Below, in pieces: positions 42,547 through 54,322 of a stretch of 64,000 nucleotides of DNA. The position numbers were made by a program, and so were the translations under genes. The stretch is from Diplosphaera chodatii (Eukaryota > Chlorophyta > Trebouxiophyceae > Prasiolales > Stichococcaceae), in the NCBI GenBank assembly GCA_032358165.1, contig JAALGY010000057.1:186001-250000 (forward strand). Direction: 5' to 3'. Numbering within the stretch: position 1 is the stretch's first letter; every line of letters begins with the position of its first letter. The notes beneath the pieces were generated by a model. It ran no database searches. It worked only from the letters and a program-made list of their open reading frames with translations, and was not told the origin of the DNA.

Positions 42547-45500
42547 ATGCCACAGCTAAAGGGCCTCCGGCGGCAGCAGATGGCCGCGGTCTCCCTGCGG
42601 GCAGTAGGCACCCTGGTACTGGGGGTGCTGATCGGCACTATGCTCTCTTCGCTGCTCCAGCGAGCAGGTGAGCTGAGCTGGAGGTCACATCACACCACGC
42701 GTTACATTGCACACCACCGCGGGTTGATGGGACTGCAGTGCTGCGCACACCACTGCGCATGCAGCCTGGCGTCAGCAGGGGCCCAGGCTGGTCCGCCGCG
42801 CTTGCATGGTGTCACGGTTGCTGCAGGCGTGCACGCCGGAGGCTGGCATCTTGGCAGCAGCCTCGCGGACTTTCAGCGAGGGGGCGTGCCCCTTGCGAGG
42901 CGGAACCGCTATGAGCTGCAGCTGCGCCGCTTCAACCCCGACCACGACTACCCAGAGGTTCGCTCTGCTCCATACACATCCCCCAGACTGCAATGGCTGG
43001 CATATCCTACTTGATGGCCTCACCGGCACTGTTGCCAGCACTGGACTCAGCACTTGGCTGCATGCTGCCACACCTGGCCAAGGCCTGACAAACTGCGGTT
43101 GTGAACGTCGTCCGCAGGACGTACAGCGGTGGCTGCCGATGGTGGTGGAGGACTGCCAGCCCTGGATGCCCGCTGAGTCAGCGCCCTGCGTGAAGCAGGC
43201 GGCGGGCCCCGACAGCAACCTGCTCGTTGCACAGGCACGAGCTGTGCGGCCTCATTGCATCTGCACCCCTATCACGGGTCGGAACCCTTCGTCTCATTGC
43301 TGAAGGGGCTTCATCCCAAAAAGCTTGCCCTGTTGAGCCCGAGGAACAAGGGAATTGAGTGAGTACAAAGGAGGTCTTGTAAGACAACAGCACAGGCCAT
43401 ATGCTGCAGGAGCTCATCTATCCAGACTACAGGGTGCGGCGGCCGGGGTTCCTGACGGAGGAGCACGCACGGATCTGGGACGTGAGTTCTGGTAGCAAGC
43501 ACGTTGGGCAGTCGTGGCTGCCAACGCCGTCTGCTGATGGTGTTTCAGCTGCCCGCCCATGGAAGCAGAAGTCATGGGGTCCGGCACTAGAGTGTTGCAT
43601 GCCCTGCTGCTGCAGGGCCTGCAGTCGCTGCGGCTGGACTACGACACCCGGCTGCGCACGCCTGGGTGGAAGCGGTTCGATGCGCAGCGGGGCCAGGTGC
43701 GCCCCTGCAGCATCTCCCGCACAGTCTTTACAGCTCTGACACGCCTGCAGCTTGCTGAGGACCAATGCCGGCGATGCTCCCGCAGTGCTAGCTTGACACT
43801 GTCCAAATGTCTGCTGTGCTTCGATTGGCATGACTCTGCTGCAGAACCTGGTGTTTGCCAACGCGACGCTTGGGCAGATGCCGCCGCCAGACTCCTGGGG
43901 GCCCAACCACTGCATGGCGGCGGAGGTGCCCCACACGCAGTGGCTCAAGTCGGCGGCCACGGCGGCGGCGGACATGGCGGCGGCGGCAGCAGGTGCAGGA
44001 AGCTGAAGTTCACGGTGTCTGTGCTACTGTCAACACTCACACCTGACACAGGGAGCCGGCATATGCTGTGCTGCGTCCGTGCAGAGTGTCCTGGCCTCTG
44101 ACTGTCATCTGTGAAAAGGCCCCATGGTTGCCCCAAGCGATCCATGCAGGCTGACTGCAAGCATGCCCCGAGGGGCTTGGTGTACAGACGCTCACAAAGG
44201 TGCATCGGCTGTGTGTACCTGCGGCAGGTGACCGGGTGATCAATGGGACCGTGGTGCTGGCCACCACCCCGCAGGCATTGACCTGGGCACATTTTGCAGA
44301 GGCCGCCACCCACCCGCCGCTGCAGGTGTGAAGCCTCCGGCTGACTGCTGCCCTGGGCAGCAGCTGGCTGCATGCCACCGGCTGGCACCATGTCTGTGAT
44401 GGCTCTGCATGCCGTGTAGAGCATGACAGCACCCGTGCGCCGCACAGCAGCTGCAACCAAGCTGCTGCATCCGCACAGCCCACCACGTCCCATGCTGCGT
44501 CCGCATCGCTTTGCACGTCAGCAGCGGATGATGCTGTGTCCACGTCATCCGCAGGCGCAGGAGTTTGTAGCGCCGGGCGCAAAGGCGGTGACTGGGTACC
44601 CGGGGCAGGGCGCGGCCTCGGGCGACGACTGGCAGCCCAGCCTGTGGCGGGGCCTGGGCTTCGACTTCAGCGACGTGCTGCATGCGGCCGATGTGAGTGC
44701 CTACAGCGCCCGGCTCACTGTGTGACAGCAGGCGCTGCTAATGGCCCCTGCTGACTGGCAGGGACCAGGAAGTGTAGCAGCAACTTGCCGCTGTTGAGTG
44801 GGGTACCTGCGGTCATGTGATGTACAGCAGTGCTGGGCAGCTGCACATGCTGCTGCCGGGCATCCAACGATAGCGGTACAGCCAGCTACCCTGACATGGC
44901 GCGCGTCCGAAGGCTGCCTCATGCCCTGCCGCAGGTGGATGGCAAGGTGGCGGAGCGGCTGGTGTTCGCGTGCCGCTGCCCCAACTACCACCCCATGTAC
45001 GACCTGCTGGTCGCGTACGCGGGCGGCGCCAACCGCACCGTGCCCCTGTCGCAGCGGAAGGTGGGCATGCATGGTATCCTAAACCCTATTCCCACCACCA
45101 AGCGCACCGTGCCCCTGTCGCAGCGGAAGGTGGGCACGCACCCGTATCCCATGGGTTCTGGGTAAAACAACTGCCGCGCTCATACCCGGGGTGCCATATG
45201 GGGGTGCAGAGCGCTCTCTTGATAAGGACGCTGCAGCTGCTCGTGCACCTGGCGGCAGCAGATGCGGTGTCAGCACGGGTGCTCCTAGCGGCGCGAGTCT
45301 GGAGAGTGATCAAACAGCAGGCCTCTGACACCATGCTGCCTGCATCTCGATGCCAAGTACATCGTGGGCTGCAGACGGTGATGTACTTTTCGAGGACGCC
45401 CGGCGCCGGCGGCGCCTCCGACAACGGCGGGCGGGCCGTCACCAACGAGGCCGAGCTGCTGGAGAACATCAGGGAGCTGCTGGTGAAGCGGGGGCGGGGC

Positions 45501-46615
45501 GAGCGGCTGGAGGTGTTCAACCACGAGAAGTTCCCGCGCTTCCGGGACATCGTGCAGTACTTCAGCAGCGAGGTGATGGCGCTGGTGGGGCCCCACGGCT
45601 CGGCGTTCCTGAACATGCACTGGGTGGCGCCTGGCGCGCTGGTGCTGGAGGTGATGGCGGCGGGGCAGCACGGCAACGAGGTCTTTTGGCTCATGGCGGC
45701 CGGGCTGGGCCACAACTACTGGTCGCTGCCGGTGTGCTGCTCTGCCCACTTTTTCTTGCGCCTACTGAGCGCGCCACTATGTGACTTGGCTTGACCATAC
45801 CTGTTGTCCAGGCTGGGCGACAAGTACTGGTCCCTGCCGGTGCATTGCACTGCCCCTCGATCGTGCATCTCCGCTGCTGCGCCCTGGCATCACAAGGCGC
45901 TGCTGTCGTGCAGATCCGAACAGCCAACAGAATGGCTTGCTGCTTGTGCGGCTGGCGCCTGACATGGCAGTCCAAGGAACCAGGTGATCACCGATGTCGT
46001 GCCCTGGAGCCAAAGTGAACCCCATGCATGCTTGCTACGCTGTAGGTGGGGACAGCCAATGATGGCAAGGATGCCAACCTGGAGGTGCCGGTCAACGACG
46101 TGCTGGAAGTTCTGGACAGGTGCAAGCATGTCATGTCATGTCATGCTGGTCCCATGTACCGACTTTGTTCACAGCAGGGTTGCAGGACCAGCATGACGCT
46201 TCAGCACCTCACAAGCAGCTGCTCCCCGAATGCAAGCACACGTGACATACACTGGCATGTGCACAGCTGCAGCGCTGCCAATGCTGCTGATTGCTGTCAC
46301 TGGAGGCGTCTTGCGGGTGGCACCAGCGCCCCACCTGCTTCCTGCAGGAACCTGGGGGTCGCGGAGCCGCTCGGGCCGGGGATTGAGCCGGGGTACTGGT
46401 GGGACTTCGAGTCGCCGGGGCTGCCGCGCTCCGGGCTGCGCAAGGGGTGGGAGGCGCCCCAGGGTGGGCAGAAGCTGCGGGACGCCCAGGTGGCCAAAGC
46501 GATGCGGCGGGCGGCGGCTGGTGTGGCAGGGCAGGGCGTAGCAGCGGCGGCAGTGTCAGTGCAGAACGGCGAGGCCACCTCGCAGCAGCTGCAGACAGTC
46601 GGTATGCAGGTGTGA
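42547..46615 (+). CDS. GT61-family glycosyltransferase, type II membrane protein
   Basis: Predicted Golgi or ER glycosyltransferase of CAZy family GT61 (plant xylosyl-/arabinosyltransferase and EOGT relatives). The ATG at 42547 is followed by a basic cytosolic tail and one hydrophobic anchor (LRAVGTLVLGVLIGTML). Exons: 42547-42667, 42779-42957, 43118 to about 43236, 43410-43481, 43616-43696, 43845-43992, 44228-44325, 44555-44692, 44935-45060, 45375-45731, 46046-46119 and 46348-46615. The C-terminal catalytic signature is FRDIVQYFSSEVMALVGPHG, then SAFLNMHWVAPGALVLEVM. The join between the third and fourth exons is unresolved: it needs a GC donor or another exon within 43240-43370. The C-terminal tail is Ala/Gln-rich. 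Three exon ends are locally duplicated (separate entries). The donor sugar and acceptor cannot be told from the sequence. Confidence 0.85.
45034..45136 (+). repeat. Duplicated exon end plus splice donor in GT61 gene
   Basis: A 34-bp segment coding RTVPLSQRK and the following donor GTGGGC occurs at 45034-45067 and again at 45103-45136. The offset is 69 bp, a multiple of three, and no stop lies between. Use of the second donor (exon end 45129) would add 23 residues in frame. Confidence 0.9.
45704..45855 (+). repeat. Duplicated exon end (YWSLP segment) in GT61 gene
   Basis: The 44-bp end of exon 45375-45731 with its donor (45704-45747, coding GLGHNYWSLP) recurs diverged at 45812-45855 (LGDKYWSLP). 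The second copy sits behind an acceptor (ccag at 45808-45811) and before a GTGCAT donor, so it could act as a small extra or alternative exon. Confidence 0.8.
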
Positions 46616-46761
46616 GCACAGGAAACGCCCTGGTGGCCAGGGCGATCCGGCAGGCGGCGGCGGCGGCCGCTGCAGGGCAGGGCGCAGCAGCAGGGGCAGT
46701 GTCAGTGGAGGACGGCGAGGTCACCTCGCAGCAGCTGCACACACTGGGCATGCACAGGTGT
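46481..46761 (+). repeat. Tandem duplication of the GT61 C-terminal tail
   Basis: The last about 135 bp of the coding sequence (VAKAMRRAAAGVAGQG through SQQLQTVGMQ) are followed at about 46622-46761 by a diverged copy ([17 protein letters not shown] through SQQLHTLGMH). The copy lies after the stop and in another frame, so it is not translated by the present model. Confidence 0.85.
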
Positions 46762-47567
46762 GGGCGCACGAAATGGGTAGCTGTGTGTGGCGCGCTCAGC
46801 CTGGCAGTCAGCTGGTGGCAGGCGCATGGAAGGTAGCACTGGTAGGCGAACTGAACAGCAATTCAGCATTGAAGTGCCAACAAGCACATCTCTTTGTAAC
46901 TCAGCTTGCCATACTGTTGGAAGTGGCGCAGAAGAGCTGGCTGTGTGACTACATGCAGTTGTTTCACAGCTCGGTGTACTGCTACAGCATTGCATGTCCC
47001 TATGTGCGTTCGGGTACATCTAGGGTATTGGGCTTTGTGCAGAACTCTGGAGCGCCACACTATGTAAACGCCAGCATTCATTGTTGTGTGATGCAATAAC
47101 CGTATTGTTATGGGTTGCAGCATATACCATTTGGCAACAACAATGTTTAGCTGGTAGTTGACGTTTTCACTGTGGCACATGAGAGTGAAGCATGTGGCAA
47201 CAACTCTGCCAGCACATACCGTATGGGTGGCACATGTAAGTGGGAAGCACACATACCGTATGGATGGCACATGTAAGTGGGCAATGCTTCCCAGCAGTTG
47301 GTGTGTGTAGCTGACAATGGATCCATCACAGAGTTACAAATTAGTCATAAAGAACGGATCAGCAAGCAGACCAACAACAAAGGCGCTGGCACAGCATGCA
47401 CTCAGCGAACAATCACATCCATGACCACGCTTTGGCAAGTCACAGCACAGTCCACAGCAACGCATGGCCAGCCCACTGACAACTGGCGCTGCCAAAACTG
47501 CAGGGATGGATGGTTGTCAGGCTGCTTTGCTAATCGCCAAGAATGACCAGAGTATTGGAGCTACTGT
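46762..47567. other. Convergent intergenic region, GT61 / repeat protein
   Basis: About 800 bp of facing 3' flanks. It contains a 32-bp direct repeat pair at 47213-47281. A plus-strand TGTAA near 46894 and a minus-strand TGTAA near 47334 are candidate poly(A) signals. No coding frame was supported. Confidence 0.45.
47213..47281. repeat. Pair of 32-bp direct repeats
   Basis: Two copies, 47213-47244 and 47250-47281, begin cacataccgtatgg and end cacatgtaagtggg, with one internal difference (g/a). They lie between convergent genes and each contains TGTAA. Confidence 0.85.
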
Positions 47568-49597
47568 CTAGTAGGTGCGGCCACCACCCATGCCGGACTG
47601 GCCCATGCCCTGCTGGCCCATGCCGGTGGTGGTGGTGGTCTGGCCGCGCAGCTGCACAAGAGCAAGAAGCAGAAGTCATCAACAGCAACGCCATCCTGAC
47701 TAACGTGTGTTAGTTGTCGCTACATCGGGGGAGAAAACAGCACAATAGCAGGCAGCAACACACATAGGTGAGCAGGCCTGCAGTGCAGTCTCCAGGCAGT
47801 CAGGCAGTGATGGAGAGGGGGCATAGTAACACACCTCCGAGGCGGGGACGCCGATGTCGACATTCTCGACCACAACGGTGCGGTCGCCGGCCGGGGCCTG
47901 CTTGATGCGCTCGTCCACGATGTTGGACTCGTTGCCAACCACCTCGGTGGGGGCGCCTGCCACCTGGGTCTCGCCGACGTACTTGGTCTCCACCACGTAC
48001 TGCAGCGACGACACGACGCATGTGAGAACAGATCAGCGTGTAAATGTCGTCACTGGGTGGTACTGGGGGCAAGGTACCAGGCAGCAATGTGTGTTGTGCG
48101 GGCGGGGTGGCTGTGCTGCGCTGAGCTGCGGGAAAACAGGGCAACATCTGCAGCGGAACTGCGTCAGCAGCACACCTTCTTCTCGACCGGGTGGTGCTCC
48201 AGCTCATACCGCTTCTTCTCGACCAGCACCTCATGGTCCTGCAGCAGAAACCAGCCGACGGATCAGCACAGGGATGACACTTGTCATATGTGCTGCGATG
48301 TTGCTTCCACATGCAGGCTGCACAGCGATGCATGGTGCAGCTGAGGACGCAGGAGTGCGGCAGGGGCAGCTGGCAAGGCGTGTACCTCAGTCTTGGTGAA
48401 GACCTCGCTGTCGATGACCTGGCCGGTGCCCATGCTGGTGGTTGTGCCGGTGGTCATGCCGCCGGTCGTCATGCCGCCGGTGGTGCCGGTTGTGCCGTAG
48501 TCCGTGGTGCCGGTGGTGGTGTACTCGCTGCCGGTGCCCATGCCAGTGCCCATGCCGGTGCCGGTCGTGCCCATGCCAGTGGTGCCGCTGGTCGTGTTGT
48601 AGCCTGTGAGGTGTGCGGAAGGCGTCTCAGTGCCCACTGCTTAGGGCTTAGGCACCAGACCTATCAGACACCAACCATGTAGCCATACTGCTGCAACTTG
48701 TGATTCGCTGTGAAGTTTGCTCATGACGCAGGCAGGACCTGACTGACCTCGACTGGCAGCACACAGCGACTGGATGCAGCAGTACTGCTGCTGACTGTGC
48801 ACGTGGGTCATTGCCAGAGTACAAGGCGCAGCGTCTGACGATGCTGTGGGCCCACCTGTGGTGCCTGTGGTGTTCAGGTCGCCGGTGTTGCCGCTGGTGT
48901 AGCCAGAGCTGCCGGTGGTGTGGCCAGTGCCATGGCCGGTGTTGGCGTTGGTGCCCGACCGGTGGGTCAGCTTGTCCATCGTCTCACTGATCTTGGCCCT
49001 GCAGGAACAGCAGTGCACACGGTCAGCAATTCAGCACTGACACTGTGACGTCCATGTACGGTGTAACTAGAGGGGCAAGAGCTCGAGTCAGCCTAAGGGC
49101 TGTCAACCAGAAAGCGGGTTGTGAACTGCACCACATGCAGCGACGAGTCCGCCTGCTCAGTCAAGGCAATCGTGTGCTGCAAACCGTGTAACTGAGGCAG
49201 ACGCGATCGCGAAAGCGGGACAGCGCGCCGAGTGGCGGGTGGGTAAACCGAAGTGAAGCAGCTAGGAAGGTGCTGCCCGAACGCGTCGGCAGTCTCAACA
49301 AGCAGCTCTGCGCATGGCGCGGGCCCGCAAAATGCGGGAGTGGTATATAAACAGCTTTGAAGAGACCGGCAGCATGTCACGCGCCGACGGCTGCGTGCCG
49401 AGTCGAGAAAGGCAACAGCACAACCCTCAGGTGTGCTCTGCACGCATATGACCGGGCTTTCATGCAAGCCTGAAGCAACTCTAACAGTATGCTAGTGAGC
49501 ACGGAGGTGTGCAGCAGTGCCGGGGCGCCGCGGCTGCCCGGAACGCGTAGGGCAACACCAACAGCAGCGAGATCAACACTCACTTGATGCCCGCCAT
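47568..49597 (-). CDS. Gly/Thr/Met-repeat protein of unknown function
   Basis: Function not recognised. Six exons phase exactly to 228 aa: 49584-49597, 48856-48998, 48386-48603, 48176-48238, 47835-47999 and 47568-47651. The protein starts MAGIKAKISETMDKLTHR. About 100 residues of short repeats follow, built from GTTG, GMGTG, GYTSGN and GGMTTG. A charged non-repetitive part comes next (EVLVEKKRYELEHHPVEKK, then VVETKYVGETQ and ERIKQAPAGDRTVVVENV). The tail is GMGQQGMGQSGMGGG. There is no signal peptide or membrane segment. High Gly/Thr, low hydrophobicity and repeats recall LEA or other stress-related disordered proteins, but no LEA motif is clear. The start exon is only 14 nt and was chosen from the ATG, a GTGAGT donor and matching phase. 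Confidence 0.8.
48397..48600 (-). repeat. Coding minisatellite in the Gly/Thr/Met-repeat protein
   Basis: Tandem degenerate units of GGC ATG GGC ACC and ACC ACC GGC type fill this exon, with alternating GMGTG and GTT blocks. Confidence 0.8.
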
Positions 49598-50491
49598 TTT
49601 AGCTGCTGCGTGTGTTGGTAGTAGCGGGGAGCTTGGTTAGCAGATGATCTCAGCTGATTTCAGAGTGCGAAGTGTGATTGCAAAGAGAACAGAATGGCGA
49701 TCCGGAGCAGCTTCGGCTCGGTATGGAAGTGCCAGGGGAAATATTCACTGACTTCTGGACAGCTGCCAGGTGCCGCGGCTCGTCTGGCGCTGGAAGCTGC
49801 CGAGACGCTGCTGAGGTAATCCTGTCCTGCAGATACTGTGTCATGTATCCCCTTATCCTGCCGCCCTGCTGGCTGCAGCTGTCGCGGCAGGCGTGCATAG
49901 GGGTCTCAGTTCACAGAAAGGCTGTTGAGCTACACAGCACGGCGTTGCCACCACCTTCTGGCCGGGCAGAGTGATCATGCAGCAGCTTACGACACAGCAT
50001 AGAGCAATGCCGCAACGGCACACCGAGACAAGGGCTGTGACCACAAAGCAGACAAACCACAGTTCTTCTGATGTTTTGCAATGACTCAGATCGCAGCGGT
50101 GCAAGACACTATGGTACCGAGCTGCAGGCACCCTGATATTGTCACTAGCGGCACTTGCTTGATGGCAGTCAGGGGCCTCTGCCTGCTCCCAGGTGCAGCA
50201 CTGCCTTGTCACTGCCATCCAGCTCATTGCGCCAAAGCTGGCGCCTGGTGCAGCTGCCCACTGCTGCAGGTTGATGCGGCAGCTATTGCTGTCAGTCCTG
50301 CTCGTCAAACCTGCAGCCAGCAACCCAGCAGTATGTTGCCGTGACTCATATACAGCATGGGCGGGCATGCGAGGGCCTGCTGCCAGTTGCACAGGACCTC
50401 CAGCAGCACACACTGCAACGGACTGCCCAGCTCCAGCAGTACACTCGCAATCTGTAACAGATGACGGTTCAGAGGCACACACAAGACGCAC
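49598..50491. other. Region between repeat-protein start and vWA gene end
   Basis: About 900 bp that should hold the promoter of the minus-strand repeat protein and the last exon and 3' flank of the minus-strand vWA gene. By analogy with the paralogue the missing last exon may code only a few residues. I could not identify it. Confidence 0.4.
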
Positions 50492-53063
50492 GTGGGGTCG
50501 ATGGCGCCGACCATGAGCTTGACCAGCCACACGTCAGGGGTCAGGTTGATGCCCTTCCTTGCATACTCATCCGCCTCCAGCTCGTAGTACCTGCGCACAT
50601 GACAGGGCAGCTGGCTCGACAAGAGGGAGAACATGCCAGAACAGGTAGTGGGTACAATGGTGGCCTCTGCGTTGCAGAGTTTTCGACATGCTCCAGGGCA
50701 TCTGATGTCATCATGCGCGGCAGCTCACGAGGTGCAGTCCACCATCTTGCCGACGGTGGGGTCCTTGTCGATGGTCGCCAGGAAGTGCTGCGCCTTTTGG
50801 TCCTGTGGCAGCAGGCAAGTGGGACGTCAGCACAGCGTCACAGGCTGCGCCCAGCAGATTGTGCAGCCATGACACAGGTGTGTTCTGGGGCAGTGCCCTC
50901 ATCACCGGCAGCACCACGGGCACAGTGGCCACTGCCCCACCTTGCCGACTTGGGCGAACTCGAAGGCGACCGCGCCCGGGCCGTATTGCGAGTTGCTGAC
51001 CAGGTTCTTGGCGCCCTTGATGACGTTGACCACGGTGCCCGGTGGCTCGCCCGTCGGCTCGCCGTCTGGAGCAAGTCAGCCAAGCCACGCCTCAGCCACT
51101 CGGCCACAACACGACCGAACATGCAGCCACAACACACAAGCCACACATGCATGTAGCCTGCACACCCTGACAATCAGCGCCTGTCAGGGATCACCCCCAC
51201 CGCTGACCAACAGAGATCCGTTGGCCGAGCTCTTGAGCGGGGGGCGTCTGACCTGTGATGACAATGACGAGCACTGGCTTCTGCAGCGCGCGGGACTGCA
51301 CAGGGCCTGCCACGAAGGGCCGGATGACCTTGGCGTCCAGCATGCTGCCCAGCGGCGTCAGCCCGTTGTACTGCACCTGCCGCCAGCAGGAGAAACGAAG
51401 GTCGCCCACTGTGGATGTGAATCCTGGGTGCTTTGATCCAGTCAGTAGCACCGGCTGACAACTCGGCCGGGTGCAGTTGACATCAACAACAGCGGTGACA
51501 GGACAGCGTGCAATGCCAAGATTCATCGCTTCAAGGGCGCAATATGTATGGCTGCCAGCCACACAGAGGGACCACCAGGTGAAGTGGGAGCATGCACAGA
51601 TTGCTGAGGGTTAGTGGCTGCTCACCTGCTGCGCGATGCCTGCAGCAGACATGTTGTCGCGCACGTTGTTGCCCTCTACAGTGCTGTTCATGAAGCGGAT
51701 GTTGATGCCATTGTCGTCGAACACCGTCGCCACATCTGCCACGCGCCCCAGGATGAGCTGCAAAGAGCATGCCAGGCAGCGTGATCCGAAGCGCAGAGTC
51801 CAGGGCAACGTGCAGGCCAGGCTGCCACTGGGATGCTCCGTGCAGATATGCCTGCACAACAGTGGTGCCTGTACAGTGTATGACTAAAGGAACAAGATGG
51901 GGCCAGGGAACCGACCTTGAGGTCATTGATGCGCTCGCCATTCTCCTCGAATGCCATCGACCCCGAGTCATCTGCATATCAGCAGCAGACGGTGAGGCCT
52001 TGTCATTATCAGTATGCTTCAACCATCCAGAGCAGGAGCCTGCTGCAGCACACAGGTACAGGAGCAGGTGCAGGTCCCGAGAAAGCAGCAGCAACCTGCA
52101 AAGATTACGATGTCGTACAGGGCGAGCGTCGCCATGTCGGTTGCGAGCTCCACAGGCATGTTGTACTTTGCAGCCAGGCCCCTGCGAGCTCATTTTGGTC
52201 AGACGGTGGACTACAGAGGAGCCTGATCAGCACCTTTGCAGCTGCAGCTCAACTTCCTGAAGGAGTGTAGAGTTCAAGCATATTTGTTGGAGCGGGACTA
52301 GGTTGCAGAGTAAAGGTTTCAAGATGAGGGTGTATGACAGACCTGAAGTCCACACGGTCCAGCCTGGCGAACACACCCTGCAGCACCTGCGGCGGGTACA
52401 TCGCCTCGAGCCGGTTGACCTGCACCATCTGCCGCAGCTTGTTCTGCGCCAGCACACATAGCTGTCACCAAGGCGGTCTCACACTTTATGCTGTGCCCAA
52501 CAGCAGCGGTTTCTCGAGGCACATAATCATCAGGAGTGGACAGCCGTCATAGACACTGTCTCTCACTGCATCAGGGGTAAATACACTACACGGATGGAGG
52601 AAGCACCTGGATGACACCGCTCATGCCGCAGGCCTGAGGCGCGCCGCCGAACCCACCCTGGGGCTGCATCGCGGGCGCGCCATACTGCCCTGGAGCGGAC
52701 TGCCCTGCGGGACCCGCGCCATACTGCCCTGGAGCAGACTGTCCAGGCGCTCCATACTGGCCCGGCTGGCTGTGGGATTGCTGCTGGCCAGGGTACTGGC
52801 CCGGCATGCCACCGGGGACCTGCTGGCCGGGATACTGGCTGGGCATGCCGCCAGGGGGCTGCTGGCCGGGGTACTGACCAGGCGGGGGCTGCTGGCCGGG
52901 GTACTGTCCGTGCTGCCTTGGGGGCGCCTGCCCAGCGTACCCCCCTGGAGCCTGCCCCGGATACCCGCCCGGCGCCTGCCCCGGGTACCCGCCCGGGCGG
53001 GGGGCGCCGTAACCGCCAGGCGCGGCGCCGTGGCCCGGCTTGGCTGCGGTCACAGAGTATGAG
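50492..53063 (-). CDS. vWA-domain protein A with PGQ-repeat N-terminus (both ends open)
   Basis: Unknown function; one von Willebrand factor A domain. Exons 52607-53063, 52343-52443, 52096-52181, 51916-51971, 51626-51757, 51253-51376, 50941-51065, 50729-50802 and 50492-50590 all phase. The N-terminus is a roughly 150-residue low-complexity region of GYPGQAPG and QYPGQQ repeats. Then comes a helical segment with [13 protein letters not shown] and the vWA fold. The metal site (MIDAS) is DDSGSM, split by an intron after the first Asp. A conserved Thr-containing TPLGSM and VIVITDGEPTGE follow. The C-terminal module is [18 protein letters not shown], then [17 protein letters not shown]. The ATG lies upstream of 53063 (entry in phase 2) and the stop beyond 50492; neither was found. 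It is paralogous to the divergent gene at 54323. Confidence 0.85.
52720..53010 (-). repeat. PGQ-repeat coding tract in vWA gene A
   Basis: Degenerate tandem units coding [17 protein letters not shown] and GGYPGQAP occupy most of the 457-bp N-terminal exon. Confidence 0.85.
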
Positions 53064-54322
53064 CTGCGTGAACAAGAGGGGAGCACGGCCTTGCAGATGA
53101 GCCACCCTGCAGCACCACAGGGAGGCTGCGCACAATCACGTGTTGCAGGCGAGCACGATCACAGAAGGCCTGTTGCTGCGGCCACATAGGCAATCAAAGA
53201 CGACTTTTCAGCCGGCTTTGCCACTGCGCGATGGCCTGCATGCTCCCTATGCTGCCAGTTGCACCTGTTGTTCGCTCAGATCAACACCCGAGCGTCCACA
53301 CATGGCCTATGAGGGCTGCTGGCTATCGTAGCAGGTGACTACTCATACAGCTTATAGCAGTCACGGCCAACGCCATCAAGTTGTCAGCTGCAAATGACTT
53401 CTGTGGGATCAAGACAGGGCTGGCGGGGACTCACAAGCACCAGCGTACGCCCCCGCCGCAGCACTGGCAGCACCGCTCAACGCCTGGGCCTGCTGCAATT
53501 TCGCCGCGAGCCTAACCAGGCAGAAACAGCGGTCAGCACATCAGGTGATCACGAGCGTTCACATCTGACGCAGTCCTCACGACGCTCACCCCATTGTTGG
53601 CGACGGTTTACGCGGCCTGCTTCTGTCGCTCTCTGCAGGCCAAAGTGCAGCTGAAGGGATCTTGAGGGAGTGTGAGGCAGTGCAACTATGTCTGCAGCAG
53701 AAATCGTTTCGGAAGAAAAGCTGGTTGATCACGTGCGCCATGGTGTGATCCGTCATCGCATACAGGCTGGCCTCGACATCGCCGATGTGCAACTCGTGAT
53801 CGCAGTTGCTCAGTATCAGATCTCTTGACACCTGTCGCACCGAATATCGCGCACCTGCACACTACAATTCGCTTCTCCGACATCTCCCGGGCAGAGCACG
53901 GACGCAAACAACAGGTGCAAAAGCTCTTTTCGAGGGTAGGCTCGGTGGACAGCCCCCTTGCCTGCAACTTCTGTGTATCTCTGTGCTACACGCTGCCTCG
54001 AGTGCTGTGCGCCGACTTGTCATGAATCTGAGAGTTGGTGTGCTTGGGTCATCAATGATCTCGCAGTTTGTTGCACACCGTCATGTCGTTTGCAATCCCG
54101 GGTCGAAATTAGTCTATGATTTTATGGCTGCTCACACGCACATTCCCAATGCTTTCAAGAGGCTCCCTGCTGGAAGTGCAGGGCGTGCTGCTCGGATTCA
54201 GCCCCTGCCTTGCTGACAGACTGTCACCTTGCAAGGTGTTGCACCACCTGTCATTCGCTAAGTTCAACTGCAGATCTGTTCTGACAAGCAAGGTAATGTA
54301 TTGACTGCAGGAGCCTGCAGCC
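53064..54322. promoter_or_regulatory. Shared upstream region of divergent vWA paralogues
   Basis: About 1.25 kb between two head-to-head paralogues. It should contain both promoters and the start exon of the minus-strand copy. No clear TATA box or mirrored element is visible to me, and the short open frames do not phase to either gene. Confidence 0.45.

Noticed and set aside
44985..45276. Repeats at 45.0-45.1 kb as a CRISPR-like or mobile element signal
   Set aside because: Only two copies, one of them coding exon end; a local tandem duplication explains them, and the genome is eukaryotic.
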